Part shown: positions 22,350-33,043 of the stretch, one piece after another
Layout of the letters: every line of letters begins with the position of its first letter
Numbering within the stretch: the first letter of the stretch is position 1
Assembly: GCF_964355755.1 (NCBI RefSeq)
Contig: NC_092670.1
Span: forward strand, 38,801,795-38,865,794
Reading direction: 5' to 3'
From: Antedon mediterranea
Lineage: Eukaryota > Echinodermata > Crinoidea > Comatulida > Antedonidae
DNA: 64,000 nt
Notes under the pieces: model-generated
What the model saw: only the letters and a program-made list of their open reading frames with translations
Told to the model about the DNA's origin: nothing
Databases searched by the model: none
Position numbers and translations under genes: made by a program

Positions 22350-23085
22350 TAATACAACAACATACAATTTTTGTGCCTGCCAGCAGTTTTAGGCTGCTTT
22401 ACAAAACCATTATACTAGAATAGAAGGATAAAATTTGAATATTCTTAATTTTTTCAAATAATATAATAAAACAACTTCTCATTTTAATACTGGCCTAGTA
22501 TTAATTGAACCCTGAATTGTATTATTATCAAAACATTATTACTTCTTATCCCTACTTTTATGACATGGACAAGTCAATTTTAATATTGATATTTTCTATC
22601 TCTCTTGAGAGATATCATCAAACACTTTTGGAATTTCAAAGTGAGAACATTTCCCCAGTAGAAACATTGTAATGATAATAATCCAAGGAACGACAAGAAC
22701 ATGTTAATGTTAATGTTGTACAGTAAATTGAAAGGAAGAAAAAATGTGTGTATAATACACGCTTAGTATGTTATAAGCAAATGAAGGTACTGTAGTTTTT
22801 AATGAGAAAACACCAAACGTTTTTTAAAAATATACTGTATATACATACTGTATTCATTGAATTTTCTACAGTATCAGTGGATGATCCAGGATGTTGAAAT
22901 AGGAGGGCCCAGGGCCTAAAAATGGTGAAATGAAGGGCTTAGCCTAATCTGGGCCCCCACTTGGATCTACCCCTGATTACAATAGAGAATTCTTTAAGAG
23001 AAACCCTTTGGGACCCAACAAATTTCATAATCTTGTAAATAAATAATCAATTTCCATATTTCCCTTATTTACCGTAATTAAATTT

Positions 23086-23301
23086 TAAAATTTGTAGATA
23101 AATTTTAGCTAAATTTGTAATTTTATGTATTTTTCTTGTGCAATATGTTTGATTCCACTTTTATTTGTTCTTTGATTTCTATGTGCACTTTATATACTGT
23201 TTTATGCCTGTTTTAAATGTTTTTATATTTGTAAGTATCATGTAATAATTCAGCCATTGGCTGCGATTTTGATATGCAATAAAATGAAATGAAATAAAAA
23301 A
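23086..23301 (+). mobile_element. LINE 3' tail
   Basis: Non-coding 3' end reading GCCATTGGCTGCGATTTTGA, TATGCAATAAAATG and then AAATG repeats. This layout of short T-rich UTR, ATGCAATAAA and pentamer repeats is usual for CR1/L2- or RTE-like LINE tails. No reverse transcriptase remains. Confidence 0.45.
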
Positions 23302-24954
23302 AAAACAAAGTGTCTCCTTAATAGAGGTGTCCCCTGTTGGCCATAGTGTTAAAACATATTGCTTCTTATTCTGTTCATGGAATAGGGGTGTTCCAAATGT
23401 GTTATGGTTATCATCCAACAGACAAATTTGCCAAATCTCAGTTTACCGACTTCAACCAGTTTGCCGACTAGATTGCTAACATTTCAGGGTATTTTGGGGA
23501 TACTTACCATAAATTTAATAATCAGTAGTCAAAACTGGTCGGGCTACATTTAAATGATTAAACCAGACATAACAAAACTCCCAGTCTATGATAGCAATGT
23601 TGGGGAGGGTGATGTCAGGAGAGTATGATGTTGGAGGATGTGGAGCGTAAATAATTATATAATTTAGTTATTTTTACCAAAATATGTTTTTAAACATATT
23701 GTGCAAACGTCCTACAACTCAAACTTAAGTTTCCTTTAGTGTATTGAGTTGGTCAACACCGGCTGTACTGCATACACATAGCTAACTTTATATAAACCCA
23801 TTGATTTTTTTTGCAATTTTAACTAAAATTAAAGACTGTATGGTAAAAGAAAGGTTTTTATTGTTCCCTGTAAAACGATTTATTTGTTCAGTACAAGTTC
23901 ATTGTACCAGATGTCGTAAAACCAAACATTTGCTGGTATTTTCTGAACTGTTATATATTATGTGTAGGCTTGTTACACAGATTGGAAATCAGTACAAACA
24001 TTTGGAATGATGACAAATAGGCTGCCTACAGGTAGTGAATTTTAAATCTTAAATAAAAGCAGTGTTGTTTTTTACTTACCGTATTGTGAAATGGTAGCCT
24101 GAATCTTGTTGCTTAGTATTTACCATACCGTCTATTTCTTATGGTTACAATATCCTATGCATTTAAACTCAAACTGCATTTAAATACTAATAGCAGAAAC
24201 AACAACATTTCAAGTACTAGCATGGAGTAAAGATAACTCCATGGTACTAGTTCCAATGCTAGTTATTAACTATTATTAGTCCTGTGTTTATATTCATTGT
24301 TGTTGTGGAGTTAATCTCTAAGCATCATGGGTAATCTATTAAATGCCCTCATCAAGGTCCCTTGTTTTGTGTGTATTTTAATAAGTCCTGTTTTTTAGCC
24401 GTGACCTATTCAAAGCATATCAACAGCTCAAGCTCAAGTTTAAGTTGAACATTGTGATGATCAAAATTTGCATTTGGTGTGTTGTCCTTGTACCTTAATA
24501 GTTTACATTAATTTAACAATTATCTACATGTATGGTGGTATTGCTTAAAAAATGGTTGGATATGACTAACTGACCAGTTGTTTTTTTTAATTGCCAAAAC
24601 TAATATTGAAAAGCTAACTGTTTTTCAATGTTTTGTTCTGTAAGTAGTACATTCAAGTCTACAGTATATTTGTATAACATTAATAAAGAGATCAAAATGT
24701 CAAAATGCAATTTAAGTCACAAACAGTCAGAAACTGTGCTCTTCTAAAAACATGATTGAAATATCAGGTTGGTGTTGGTCTTTATTTAATGTGTATTGCA
24801 GTACTTTAAAATTAATGCTTTAAACATAGTACTTATTCGAGCTGATTCTGCTCTACAGTATTTATATAATTTTTAAAAGTAATAAAGTAGCCTACATGTT
24901 TTAACATATCCACAGAACAAGCTAAACTGCAGAAACACTATAGAAAAACCTGGT

Positions 24955-25205
24955 AAAAATACACAAACCAATAGTGGTGTTGGTAGTCTAAAAGTGCTGC
25001 TTACCTGGATAAACCGACAATAGCACATGATCTTCAGAGGGAGAGCTTAGATACAAAAAGTTAAAGTTTCTAATACTACTGGACCATAATGGACTAGTCC
25101 ACAACCACGCCATCATGAGGGAACGTTCCAACGTACCACCGTCATCATAGGAACTTTAACTTTTCATATCTACTGTAAGCCATCTCTCTGTAGGGCAAAG
25201 GTAAG
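24955..25205. repeat. Recombinase-element terminal repeat, foldback form
   Basis: About 200 bp resembling 15056-15240 (GGATAAACCGACAATA, GGGAGAGCTTAGATAC, CCATAATGGACTAGTC, AACGTACCACCGT). It is followed by an inverted copy of its own middle (AACTTTAACTTTTCATATCT). No ORF. Confidence 0.6.
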
Positions 25206-25574
25206 CTACTGTAGGAACAAAATAAACATAAATACTGTATACCGGTAGTAGGCCTGTATATTTAAAGGCCTATATTTAAAATCATGCTTTTGTTATTAGT
25301 CAATGATATAAATCATACTGCACTTTATATTTCTATAATTATTAACCAGACTTCAAGGAATTATTGCAACGAGTAGTTGACCATGATGCTATCATCATAG
25401 TTTGCATCTAATCAATAACCTACAGTACTTCAACTACTCAGCTGAATATTATCAGTAAATTATCACCCTTTATACAGGTCTCAATAGAAAATGAAGTTGT
25501 TGACAGTGGTATTTCATCCAATACTGTCTAAGCAATTAGGTTCTGCTGGACAGACTACTGTAGATGTTACATAC

Positions 25575-25700
25575 CTTTTTGTTTACAATTTCTAACAACG
25601 TGCAACCAGGTTTGATCTCTCGATTTATTACACGCTTTTATACACGCCCTGAGAATCATCGGAAGGAAAGCGTAGTTGCACGCTATTTTACTGATTGGTC
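25575..25700 (-). promoter_or_regulatory. CCAAT/TATA core promoter and short first exon
   Basis: On the minus strand a CCAAT box (GACCAATC, 25693-25700) is followed about 50 bp later by TATAAAAG (25635-25642). About 30 bp beyond the expected start site there is a strong donor, AAAAAG|GTATGT (exon edge 25575). The implied first exon is about 35 nt and has no ATG. It points toward the OXR1/NCOA7-like gene, whose first visible exon is 5 kb downstream. The assignment to that gene is inference. Confidence 0.5.
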
Positions 25701-25995
25701 AGTTTAGTACCAGGACAATACATGAACGCTAGTAGCAGTAAGAACTAGGAACATCTCAGAACAAAAACAGGCTCTCATCAGTGTATTTTTCCCCCGACGC
25801 CCCTAGCCTACAGTACAGTAACTAAAGATTGCTTGAAGTAAAAACTTGTTGTCAAATACAATAAAATGAATTTGTTTATAGAGCAGTGATTGATGTTTTT
25901 TAAATTAAAAACCATATCCCTCTGTGAATACTGCAAAAGCTAAACACATGTTATTTCATTTCAATATGAATAGTAGTTTCGAACAAAATTCCCTT

Positions 25996-26300
25996 CTATC
26001 CATATGCGTATTTCCTTCCTATCAATTACATCACTGATGATGTACAGTATGAAACAGTTGCAATGCAATATTTTGACATACAGTTATTGCCTTCCATACA
26101 AATGGGTATTTCCTTTACTTTATTAATTAATCACTGTACATCACTGATGATACTGTATGTGAAATACCGGTACTCGCAATATGTTTTTGACATATACTGC
26201 CTTCCATACATAATATGGGTATTTCCTTTATTAATTACATCACTGTAATGATATGAAACAGTCGCAATTCAATGTTTTTTGACATATATTGCATTCCATA
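25996..26300. repeat. About 100-bp tandem repeat, three copies
   Basis: Words CTTCCATACAAATGGGTATT, CATCACTGATGAT, TATGAAACAGT and TTTGACATA recur three times with about 100-bp spacing and indels. It carries no conserved ORF. Confidence 0.7.
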
Positions 26301-26850
26301 CAACAAAGGGCCCTTAATAATAACATGTGCATGAAGAATAATGCTAACGATATCGTTGATGTAAATGTATCGTCAAGTGGTTTGGTCAGATGAAGAGCAG
26401 CGCAAATAATTATTGATTTGGTTTTCTGTAATGCTCGCAATTTGCAATCAACGGGCAAAGCCCTTCTGCAAATCAAATTACGTATTTTAAAAAGGTCAAA
26501 CTCAAAATCAAAACAACACATTACTGATGATACAGTAACTCGAATTTGTGACACAATGCAAAATTACAAAGTATTATAAATATATTTACTGTGCTATCTT
26601 ATTCATAGTATTAATAAGATATTTTACACTTTAAAAGAACATTTGGATTTTTCTATCAACAATACTGTAGTGACCTGGATATAATCCCATTACTTACCTT
26701 CAATATATTAACAGTGTTTTTAGTGTTTCTGATTGTCGTCTATATAATTGATGCTTAAAATACACATTGACACTAATGACAGATGCAAAAAAATCATAGG
26801 AATAAGCCAGTCAGTACAGTAGTTTATCTCAGAACTTGCATAACATTGAC

Positions 26851-27027
26851 TTAAGCTCTGTCTACACTATCCAACTACAGTAGTATGACAAAAAAAGTGT
26901 GATGTGCACAAATATGGTAGTGATAATGATATGCCTAAAGATGGTAGTGATATGACATCACCATGTCCATATATGGGCATATCACATTTGTTTGTCACTA
27001 AAGTTTGATAGTGTAGACAGAGCTTTA
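26851..27027 (+). repeat. MITE-1 copy, representative
   Basis: A good model of the family. Left end TTAAGCTCTGTCTACACTAT, then TATGACAAAAAAAGTGTGAT, two units, the centre GACATCACCATGTCCATATA, then GGGCATATCACATTTG, TGTCACTAAAGTTTGATAG and TGTAGACAGAGCTTTA. The whole unit is close to one long inverted repeat with a short off-centre array. No transposase. Confidence 0.9.
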
Positions 27028-27656
27028 CAGCAGTACAGTGTCCCTCTGTCTATTGTTTAACAACAACACATAGATTATTAGCTATGTCCCTGAAAAACAG
27101 TTCTATTAACATTGATTAGTTTCGAAAGAATTGCTAAATTATCATTTAAATTATTTGTGGCAGCTGTCCAGAACTAAAAGCAGGTCAATGAACTATCCCT
27201 ATCAGTAATCAGGTCAAGCAATTTATGTGTTCAATTTAAGTTAAATCAAATCCGGTGATGACAACATTGTTTACTGACTAATAACAAGAAAGATGATAAA
27301 AGCGCCAAACCATAAATAAACATTCAAGATAATCATTCCTCAAAATAGAATCAGTAAAATTTGGAAACTTAAGAAGAATACATGCATACTGTAGCAATGC
27401 CCATACCTGTACATGAAATTTATCCTTATTTTCCAATTGAACATTTTGCAACTAAAGATTAATATTTTTGTCTTTAATTAACATAGCGCCATAGCAATCT
27501 GGACTAAAGATAAGCCCACTGACAAGTATTGTGACCTATATCTGCTATGGGTCAATTACAATTAGATTTAGGGGCAAAAGTAAAACAGTAAGATCTGATC
27601 TTACTGGACAGTAAAACTAAAATGTTTTCATTATTATATTATTAATTTTATACGGC

Positions 27657-27775
27657 TTATACGGCTTTACCACGTTGAAACACCGGTTCTCGTCAGATCA
27701 CCGAAGTTAAGCAACGTTGGGCCTGGTTAGAGCTTGGATGGGAGACCATCTGGGAATAGCGGGTGCTGTATACGG
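27657..27775 (+). rRNA. 5S rRNA-like sequence (pseudogene or SINE3 head)
   Basis: About 119 bp alignable along its whole length with animal 5S rRNA: TACGGCTTTACCAC, CACCGGTTCTCGTCAGATCA, CCGAAGTTAAGCAAC, GGGCCTGGTTAG, TTGGATGGGAGACCATCTGG, GAATAGCGGGTGCTGTA. The internal promoter region is intact and the end stems can pair (TATACGG with GTATACGG). There is no T-run terminator right after it, and it is single rather than in a tandem array. A pseudogene or the head of a 5S-derived SINE is therefore more likely than a working gene. Confidence 0.7.
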
Positions 27776-28560
27776 AGCTGGGGTCCCGTTAGGCATTTGA
27801 AATCAGCACTGCTGATTCTTATGGCAGCCCCTGCATCTAGTATCTAGGTGTAAATAAGTTAAATTAAAGAATTGATAATGATATTGTCATTTTAACTGCA
27901 CATAATTGCAAAAAGATGAAATGAATGTAGCCTGAATATTAACTAAATGAGCAAACTCCATACATTGCTGGTCATGATAAAATAACAATCAATGAAAAAC
28001 CTTCAAAAACCTTCTCCAAACTAATCTATGATTAGCTCTTCCCTCCTCAACCTCTACTCACACATTGAGTTATAATCCAGTTGGAGTTTATCAATTATTC
28101 AATCAAGATCAATGATGGCAACCCCCATTTAACATTGTTGGTACTTTGCATCGAAAGTTGCATAAACACATTAAAAAGTTCAAACAATACTCTCTACTCT
28201 ACACAACACAGACTTTTTAAATTAAAAATATAATAAAAAGGATAAAACATTAAAATAAAGAAGGCAACACAAAAATAAACCATGATTTATTAATATTTTA
28301 TTTTTAGTCTTATGCAATATTACAAATTATAATTAGGCTACACCTCAGTAATGACACCTCACCATTCAAAAGTCTCTAGGCCTAAATATAAGAACGTTAC
28401 AAGCATACTGTCCCCGTATGCACCTGCTGCCTGCAGCCACAATTACAGAGCCATTATTACCAGGCCAGGGTCCACCCTACCAAGCAGCCTGTCTATACAC
28501 AGCGCACAGTACACACACAATACATACAACTCACACCGGCAGTGAAATCACTCACTTTTA
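27776..28560. other. Unassigned sequence after 5S-like element
   Basis: The first 70 bp (GGGGTCCCGTTAGGCATTTG and onward) could be the body of a 5S-derived SINE, ending near TAGTATCTAGGTGTAAATAA. The rest shows nothing. Confidence 0.35.
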
Positions 28561-29328
28561 TTTAAAAAATAACTAGGCAAATTATACATTATTATGATTA
28601 CAAATTAAACCAAGATCTCACCTTATGTTTAGGTCAGTTTCATTCAATATGCATTAAACCGAATTTAAGTAACTCTGCATTTTGTCTTGTTTTATTTTCT
28701 ATCGTAATCAATTCGTTCACGTCTGGTATATTTTCCTTATTTTGACAAAAAACGTCACCAATATTCGTGTACCCCTATGTTGAAACGTACGAATTTAGTG
28801 TGAACTATAGACTGTAGATTTCCAGCCGTTATGTTGCCGTTGTTTATTGACCACTGTGTAACGCCACTGGCGGTGAATGAGACTAGGCCTAGGCTAGTTT
28901 ATGATTGATGGGTTTTTAAAGAATTATTTTATTTTTAATACAGAACTGTGTACTAAAATTAATAATTATGTAAGCTTGTCAATATAATGATTTTATCTAT
29001 GCTATATCTAGGCCTAGCTAGGCGTAGTAGGACAGGTTTAAATTTATAGGCTAGCAAAGGCTACGCGGTGTGTTGTATTGTTGATTGTATATATATAGGC
29101 CTGCCCTAACTAGGCCTAGTTTTAGGCCTAGCTAGGTAGGCCTCTAGGCTAGTAGTAGGCTAGGCCTAGCTAGTAGGCCCCCCCCCTGGCCTAGGCCCTA
29201 GGCTAGGTGGTGGAGGCTAGGCCGCGCCTACTAGCTAGGCCTATGTATGCCGGCCTAACTAGCCTAGGCCTATATAGGCCCGGCCGGCCTAACTAGCCGG
29301 ACTCCAACCGTAATTACGTAGCCATAAC
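28560..29328. other. Divergent intergenic region with CTAG/AGGCC-rich tract
   Basis: Between the OXR1/NCOA7-like gene and MEA1. The stretch 28870-29310 is dominated by overlapping TAGGCCTA words with a C-tract near 29179, and is far richer in GC than its surroundings. The MEA1 start site probably lies here, but I cannot fix it. Confidence 0.45.
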
Positions 29329-29590
29329 ATCGGCAGGGCCCGTTCGAGGCTCACTTGCTCCATGGTTCTGGTGGTAGAACGAGTCTTCTCGGATAAGGAC
29401 TATAAACTGTAGGTCCAGTGTACACATCTAGCTCGTGTGCACTTTAAACCTAGTACATCTTTCGAGACGAGTAGGGGGTTACCCCGGTGTATTAGTACAT
29501 CACAGCCACTGATCACCAACTGGGCCCTCTGGGAGACCAGTCTTTGGCTGAAGAGGTTACCCAGTATAAATATATATTTCAATCAATCAA
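29329..29590 (+). mobile_element. SINE-A copy
   Basis: Begins at the B box of the tRNA head (GGGCCCGTTCGAGGCTCAC) and keeps the body: CCATGGTTCTGGTGGTAGAA, CTTTCGAGACGAGTAGGGGG, GGGCCCTCTGGGAGACCAGT, TTACCCAGTATAAATATAT. It lies about 180 bp upstream of the MEA1 start codon, within its 5' region. Confidence 0.8.
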
Positions 29591-29771
29591 CTAGCCTAGG
29601 TAGGCCTAGGTAGTCAATTGCGCAAACATATTTAATTAATATATTATTAATGAAAACATCTTCTCTATCTATTTTTGCTCAATCAATGCTGTTTTTATGG
29701 CACTTTGTGGCATCACTAATGAGTTTCTTTTTTATTGTTAAAATCTAGATCTGATTCATTTATTGACAACA

Positions 29772-29984
29772 ATGGGACCCGTACCTAAAGAGGATAGGAG
29801 TGATCCTGGTCGTAATGATGATGAATCATTGATGGAACCAGGCTTTGTAGTGATGGAGAATGATGCAACTGATAGTGAAGACGAGGAAAGTGGTGATGAA
29901 GGTGATCATCAGGGGTATCAACTCCTATCACAGGAACCAGAAGGTGATCATCAGGGGTGTCAACTCCTATCACAGGAACCAGAT
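29772..29984 (+). CDS. MEA1: MEA1 exon 1 (coding)
   Basis: 71 codons, ending GAA CCA GAT before donor GTAGGT. Its last third is a perfect-register 42-bp tandem duplication, so GDHQGYQLLSQEPE is followed by GDHQGCQLLSQEP. A possible acceptor (AAAATCTAG) at about 29750 suggests a 5' untranslated exon further upstream. Confidence 0.88.
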
Positions 29985-30856
29985 GTAGGTTGATACAGTA
30001 TTTGCTATGACTTAGGATAGATGAAGGAGATAGTGATTTAACAGAAAATGACTAGCTACAGTACACTGGTTACACAACCGTCAGTCTGTTAAGCTCTGTG
30101 TACACTATCAAACTAGTTTGACAAAAAAGTGTGATGTGCCCAAATATGGTAGTGATATGCCCAAATATGGTAGTGATATGACATCGCCATGAACATATAT
30201 GGACACATCACATTTTTTTTTGTCACATAAAATTTGATAGTGAAGAAAGTATTAATACAGTACTATAATAAGTAATATGTAACTTTTAACATCAGTGTTT
30301 TTTTGTCAATTTTTAGATCTAAAGTTCTTAAAGCTATTTAATTTTGCCAAATACTGTATTATTTTTTTTAATTTTTTATTTTTGTTATGTGTTTTTATGT
30401 ATATATTTATATCCTTAATTGGCAATTTGTTTTGTTGGATGTAGTTGAAATAGAATAAAAAGATCAAAATAAATGATAATTCTTTCTCTTGTTTTTTTTT
30501 TCCAGCTAATCATAAACGATGACTGTTCATTAGGTGCTACAGCAAGTGCACAAACCAGTCGACAGCCAGAAATATCAGCACAACTTGCTCACTGTTTACC
30601 AAAAGAAATGCCAAAACCTGATACATCAACAATTGTTACACATACAGATTCACCAGAAACATTGAAACAAAGGAGAGAACTTATGGCAAATGATGACTTA
30701 ATAAAAGCAGCCATGTCTGGTATTAAATTGCCAACGACTGGCGTACCAAACTGGGCAAACTTTGTCCAAGAAAAAGACTGGAAAAAAAATATAGTGAAAA
30801 CAGCGAGAAAAGAACGTTTAAATGACGAAGAAAATAAGTCTGGTGAGAACTCCTGA
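29772..30856 (+). CDS. MEA1: MEA1 (male-enhanced antigen 1) orthologue
   Basis: Two exons, 29772-29984 and 30506-30856, join in phase 0 and give a complete protein of 187 residues, almost the length of human MEA1 (about 185). It starts MGPVPKEDRSDPG. The acidic N-terminal half contains GYQLLSQEPE, the counterpart of the GYxYQPLxQ motif. The best-conserved part is near residues 136-165 (IKAAMSGIKLPTTGVPNWA), followed by a basic tail (KTARKERLNDEENK). The ATG is the first in frame; the upstream TTG is not used. MEA1 is a small conserved protein named for high expression in testis; its molecular role is not settled. It converges on PEF1. Confidence 0.92.
30089..30247 (+). repeat. MITE-1 copy inside the MEA1 intron
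   Basis: TTAAGCTCTGTGTACACTAT at left, two perfect 21-bp units, right terminus diverged (GATAGTGAAGAAAGT). Confidence 0.85.
30506..30856 (+). CDS. MEA1: MEA1 exon 2, terminal
   Basis: 117 codons including the stop TGA at 30854-30856. Acceptor TTTTTTTTTCCAG at 30493-30505. Carries the conserved MEA1 C-terminal motif. A GTGAGA at 30843 could serve as a donor but reading through gives a normal-length protein, so I end the gene here. Confidence 0.92.
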   Translation, partial: LIINDDCSLGATASAQTSRQPEISAQLAHCLPKEMPKPDTSTIVTHTDSPETLKQRRELMANDDLIKAAMSGIKLPTTGVPNWANFVQEKDWKKNIVKTARKERLNDEENKSGENS

Positions 30857-30966
30857 TAATCCAGGAAATATGTATGAACATTTTGGGTACAAATATGCAA
30901 ATTTTAATCAATATAATCTTTTTATTATTTTATTCTATTACTAGTCAGAAAATAATTTTACAATAC

Positions 30967-31135
30967 TAAAGCTTTGTCCACACTATCAAACTTTATGCGA
31001 CAAAAAAAAAACCTGCTGTACCCATATATGGACATGATGATGTAATATCACTACCATATTTGGGCATATCATTACCATATTTAGGCACATCACACTTTTT
31101 GTCAAACTGGTTTGATAGTGTAGACAAGAGCTTTA
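30967..31135 (-). repeat. MITE-1 copy
   Basis: Just downstream of the MEA1 stop codon (110 bp). Complete, two units, termini TAAAGCTTTGTCCACACTAT and GATAGTGTAGACAAGAGCTT. It probably sits in the 3' flank of MEA1. Confidence 0.85.
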
Positions 31136-31567
31136 GATTACAAATCCAGAAAATACAACACCATTCCATAAATTTATAATTATCATGTATTATATGTATT
31201 GTAATATATTAAAATAACAGTAAACAAAAAAAGGAGGTCCAGTGTAATACTTTTGGCCTGTGTGCACTTGACGAATCCAGGATACCCCGGTGCACTGTGT
31301 CATGGACAAAATGTACCACAAATAATATTTGTTATACCACCTTATTAAAGGGATTTCTGCCTTGTATATGGTTTACTGGCATTTGTAAAAGAAGAAACAA
31401 AAAACAATTTGCATACTCAGTCCATTGGACTAGAATAAAGTAGTTTATTTCTATCCTTTTTGCCACGATAATGATAATCAAGTATTTGAAAATTATAATA
31501 CATCTTATAAAATCATTAACATATACATATCAAAATTAAGTTTATTTAACAAGCATAGCCTACACCA

Positions 31568-31710
31568 TTAAGCTCTGTCTACACTATCAAACTAGTTTGA
31601 AAAAATAAGTGCGATGTACTCAAATATGGTAGTGATATGTCCTAATATGATATGACATCATCCATATGGGCACTTTTTTTTTTCACATAAAGTTTGAAGT
31701 GTAGACAGAG
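31568..31710 (+). repeat. MITE-1 copy
   Basis: TTAAGCTCTGTCTACACTAT at left; one unit and a degraded centre. Confidence 0.8.
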
Positions 31711-32816
31711 AAAACACTATTCTACTAAGAACGCAACTAATAAATTACAATATCATAAATTTTCAGTACTTGACATTTCATTTTGTTCCTCAATTATTCA
31801 TTTTTTGGAAAAAGACACATTTATTCACAAATAAATACTAAAACATCATTTCTATTATGCATAATAGCCATAATACACATTTTTGTTATTTTTTTAAATA
31901 ATTTTTAATGGACTAATTATAGAGGGCGGCAGACATGATTTTATAAAAGAACAAAATCATTATTCAGTGCATGATTTAAATAAATTTAAACCATTTCTTT
32001 CTATTTCTATAACAATAAATCAGTATCAGGGAAATTCTGTCATGTGTGGTGCCTATATTATGTTAAGGTTAGGAAGGCATACAATACACACATCACATGT
32101 GATACATAAGTGACACTGTATCACAGAATGGTACTAGACAATTATAGATACACTACTGTACTGAGGATAAGAGCTAAAGAATGCAATAGCATCCTTAGGT
32201 TAAATCACTATCTGTAGCTATCTCTTCTCGACATGCTGTATGGAGTAAACAAATTATTTAAGAATCCACAGTATTATAAACAAATGTCAGTAAAGTGTGG
32301 ATGTACTTGGAAGATTTATAAACAAAGTGAAATAAATGTTGATAACAGTTGCCAATTAAATTTGCGTTAATCCATCAATCATCCAATATTTAATTTTAAA
32401 CATCCTTAATTTTCGTGCTCTCTTTATTTTCGCACTTTTTTCATAAAAAAAAATATACATACGAAAAGGAATGAATTTGATTTTCAATTATTAAGGCTGT
32501 AGAAATAAAATGTTACAATGCTTTCAACACACATTAATACAGTACTATGTTTTGTCTACTGTTTAATTTAACATGTTTCATTATCTTTAGTTGATGTGAA
32601 AAAATAGACTAGATTTATCAAACTACCTCACAGTCATTTGCCTGTTCCAAATCACCCCTCCATCCCAAATGGATCAATCCAATCCAATTTCCATAAATAC
32701 AAAATTGCAATTTCTGTCTTCAAATATCATTATGATATATCAACCAACACATTTTAATACCTTCTCTGCTTTTGGTCTAATTTTCTTGGAAGAATTATTA
32801 TCATTTTTTCAAATAA
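31711..32816. other. Intergenic, PEF1 3' flank
   Basis: No gene or repeat recognised. The PEF1 3' untranslated region must begin at 32816 and run leftward; several AATAAA-type words on the minus strand could serve as polyadenylation signals. Confidence 0.4.
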
Positions 32817-33043
32817 TTATGGTCTGTTTAAAATCGTAAGTGACATGAAGTCTTCGTAATTGATTTGGATTGAACCGCTCATGTTACTATCTCGTTGCCG
32901 GAATGCGTCGGTTAACGATTTCATCATCACGCACGCTTGAATGAAGTCGTCCAGTTTAAGCGATTGCTTCGCAACGGTGTCAAACTTGACCACAATCAAC
33001 TGCGAGAACTGTGGTGATAGACGATATCCCATGTCGGAAAATG
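32817..33043 (-). CDS. PEF1: PEF1 exon 5, terminal
   Basis: Begins in the split Ala codon as (A)[14 protein letters not shown], continues to [13 protein letters not shown] and ends with TAA at 32817-32819. The exon covers the last two EF hands. Upstream in-frame residues before the acceptor TTAATAG are intron. Confidence 0.95.

Larger units (their letters stand above)
22350..25560. other. Intron or upstream region, mainly repeats
   Basis: Holds a LINE-type tail (23086-23301), a GGGGACAC-family piece (23310-23410) and a recombinase-element repeat (24955-25205). No coding exon can be supported. Confidence 0.5.

Noticed and set aside
26240-26554. 104-codon minus-strand ORF as an OXR1/NCOA7 5' exon
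   Set aside because: It overlaps the tandem repeat, does not join in phase with 20431, and lies upstream of the TATA promoter.
27657-27775. Functional 5S rRNA gene
   Set aside because: Single copy, several substitutions and no T-run terminator; kept only as 5S-like.
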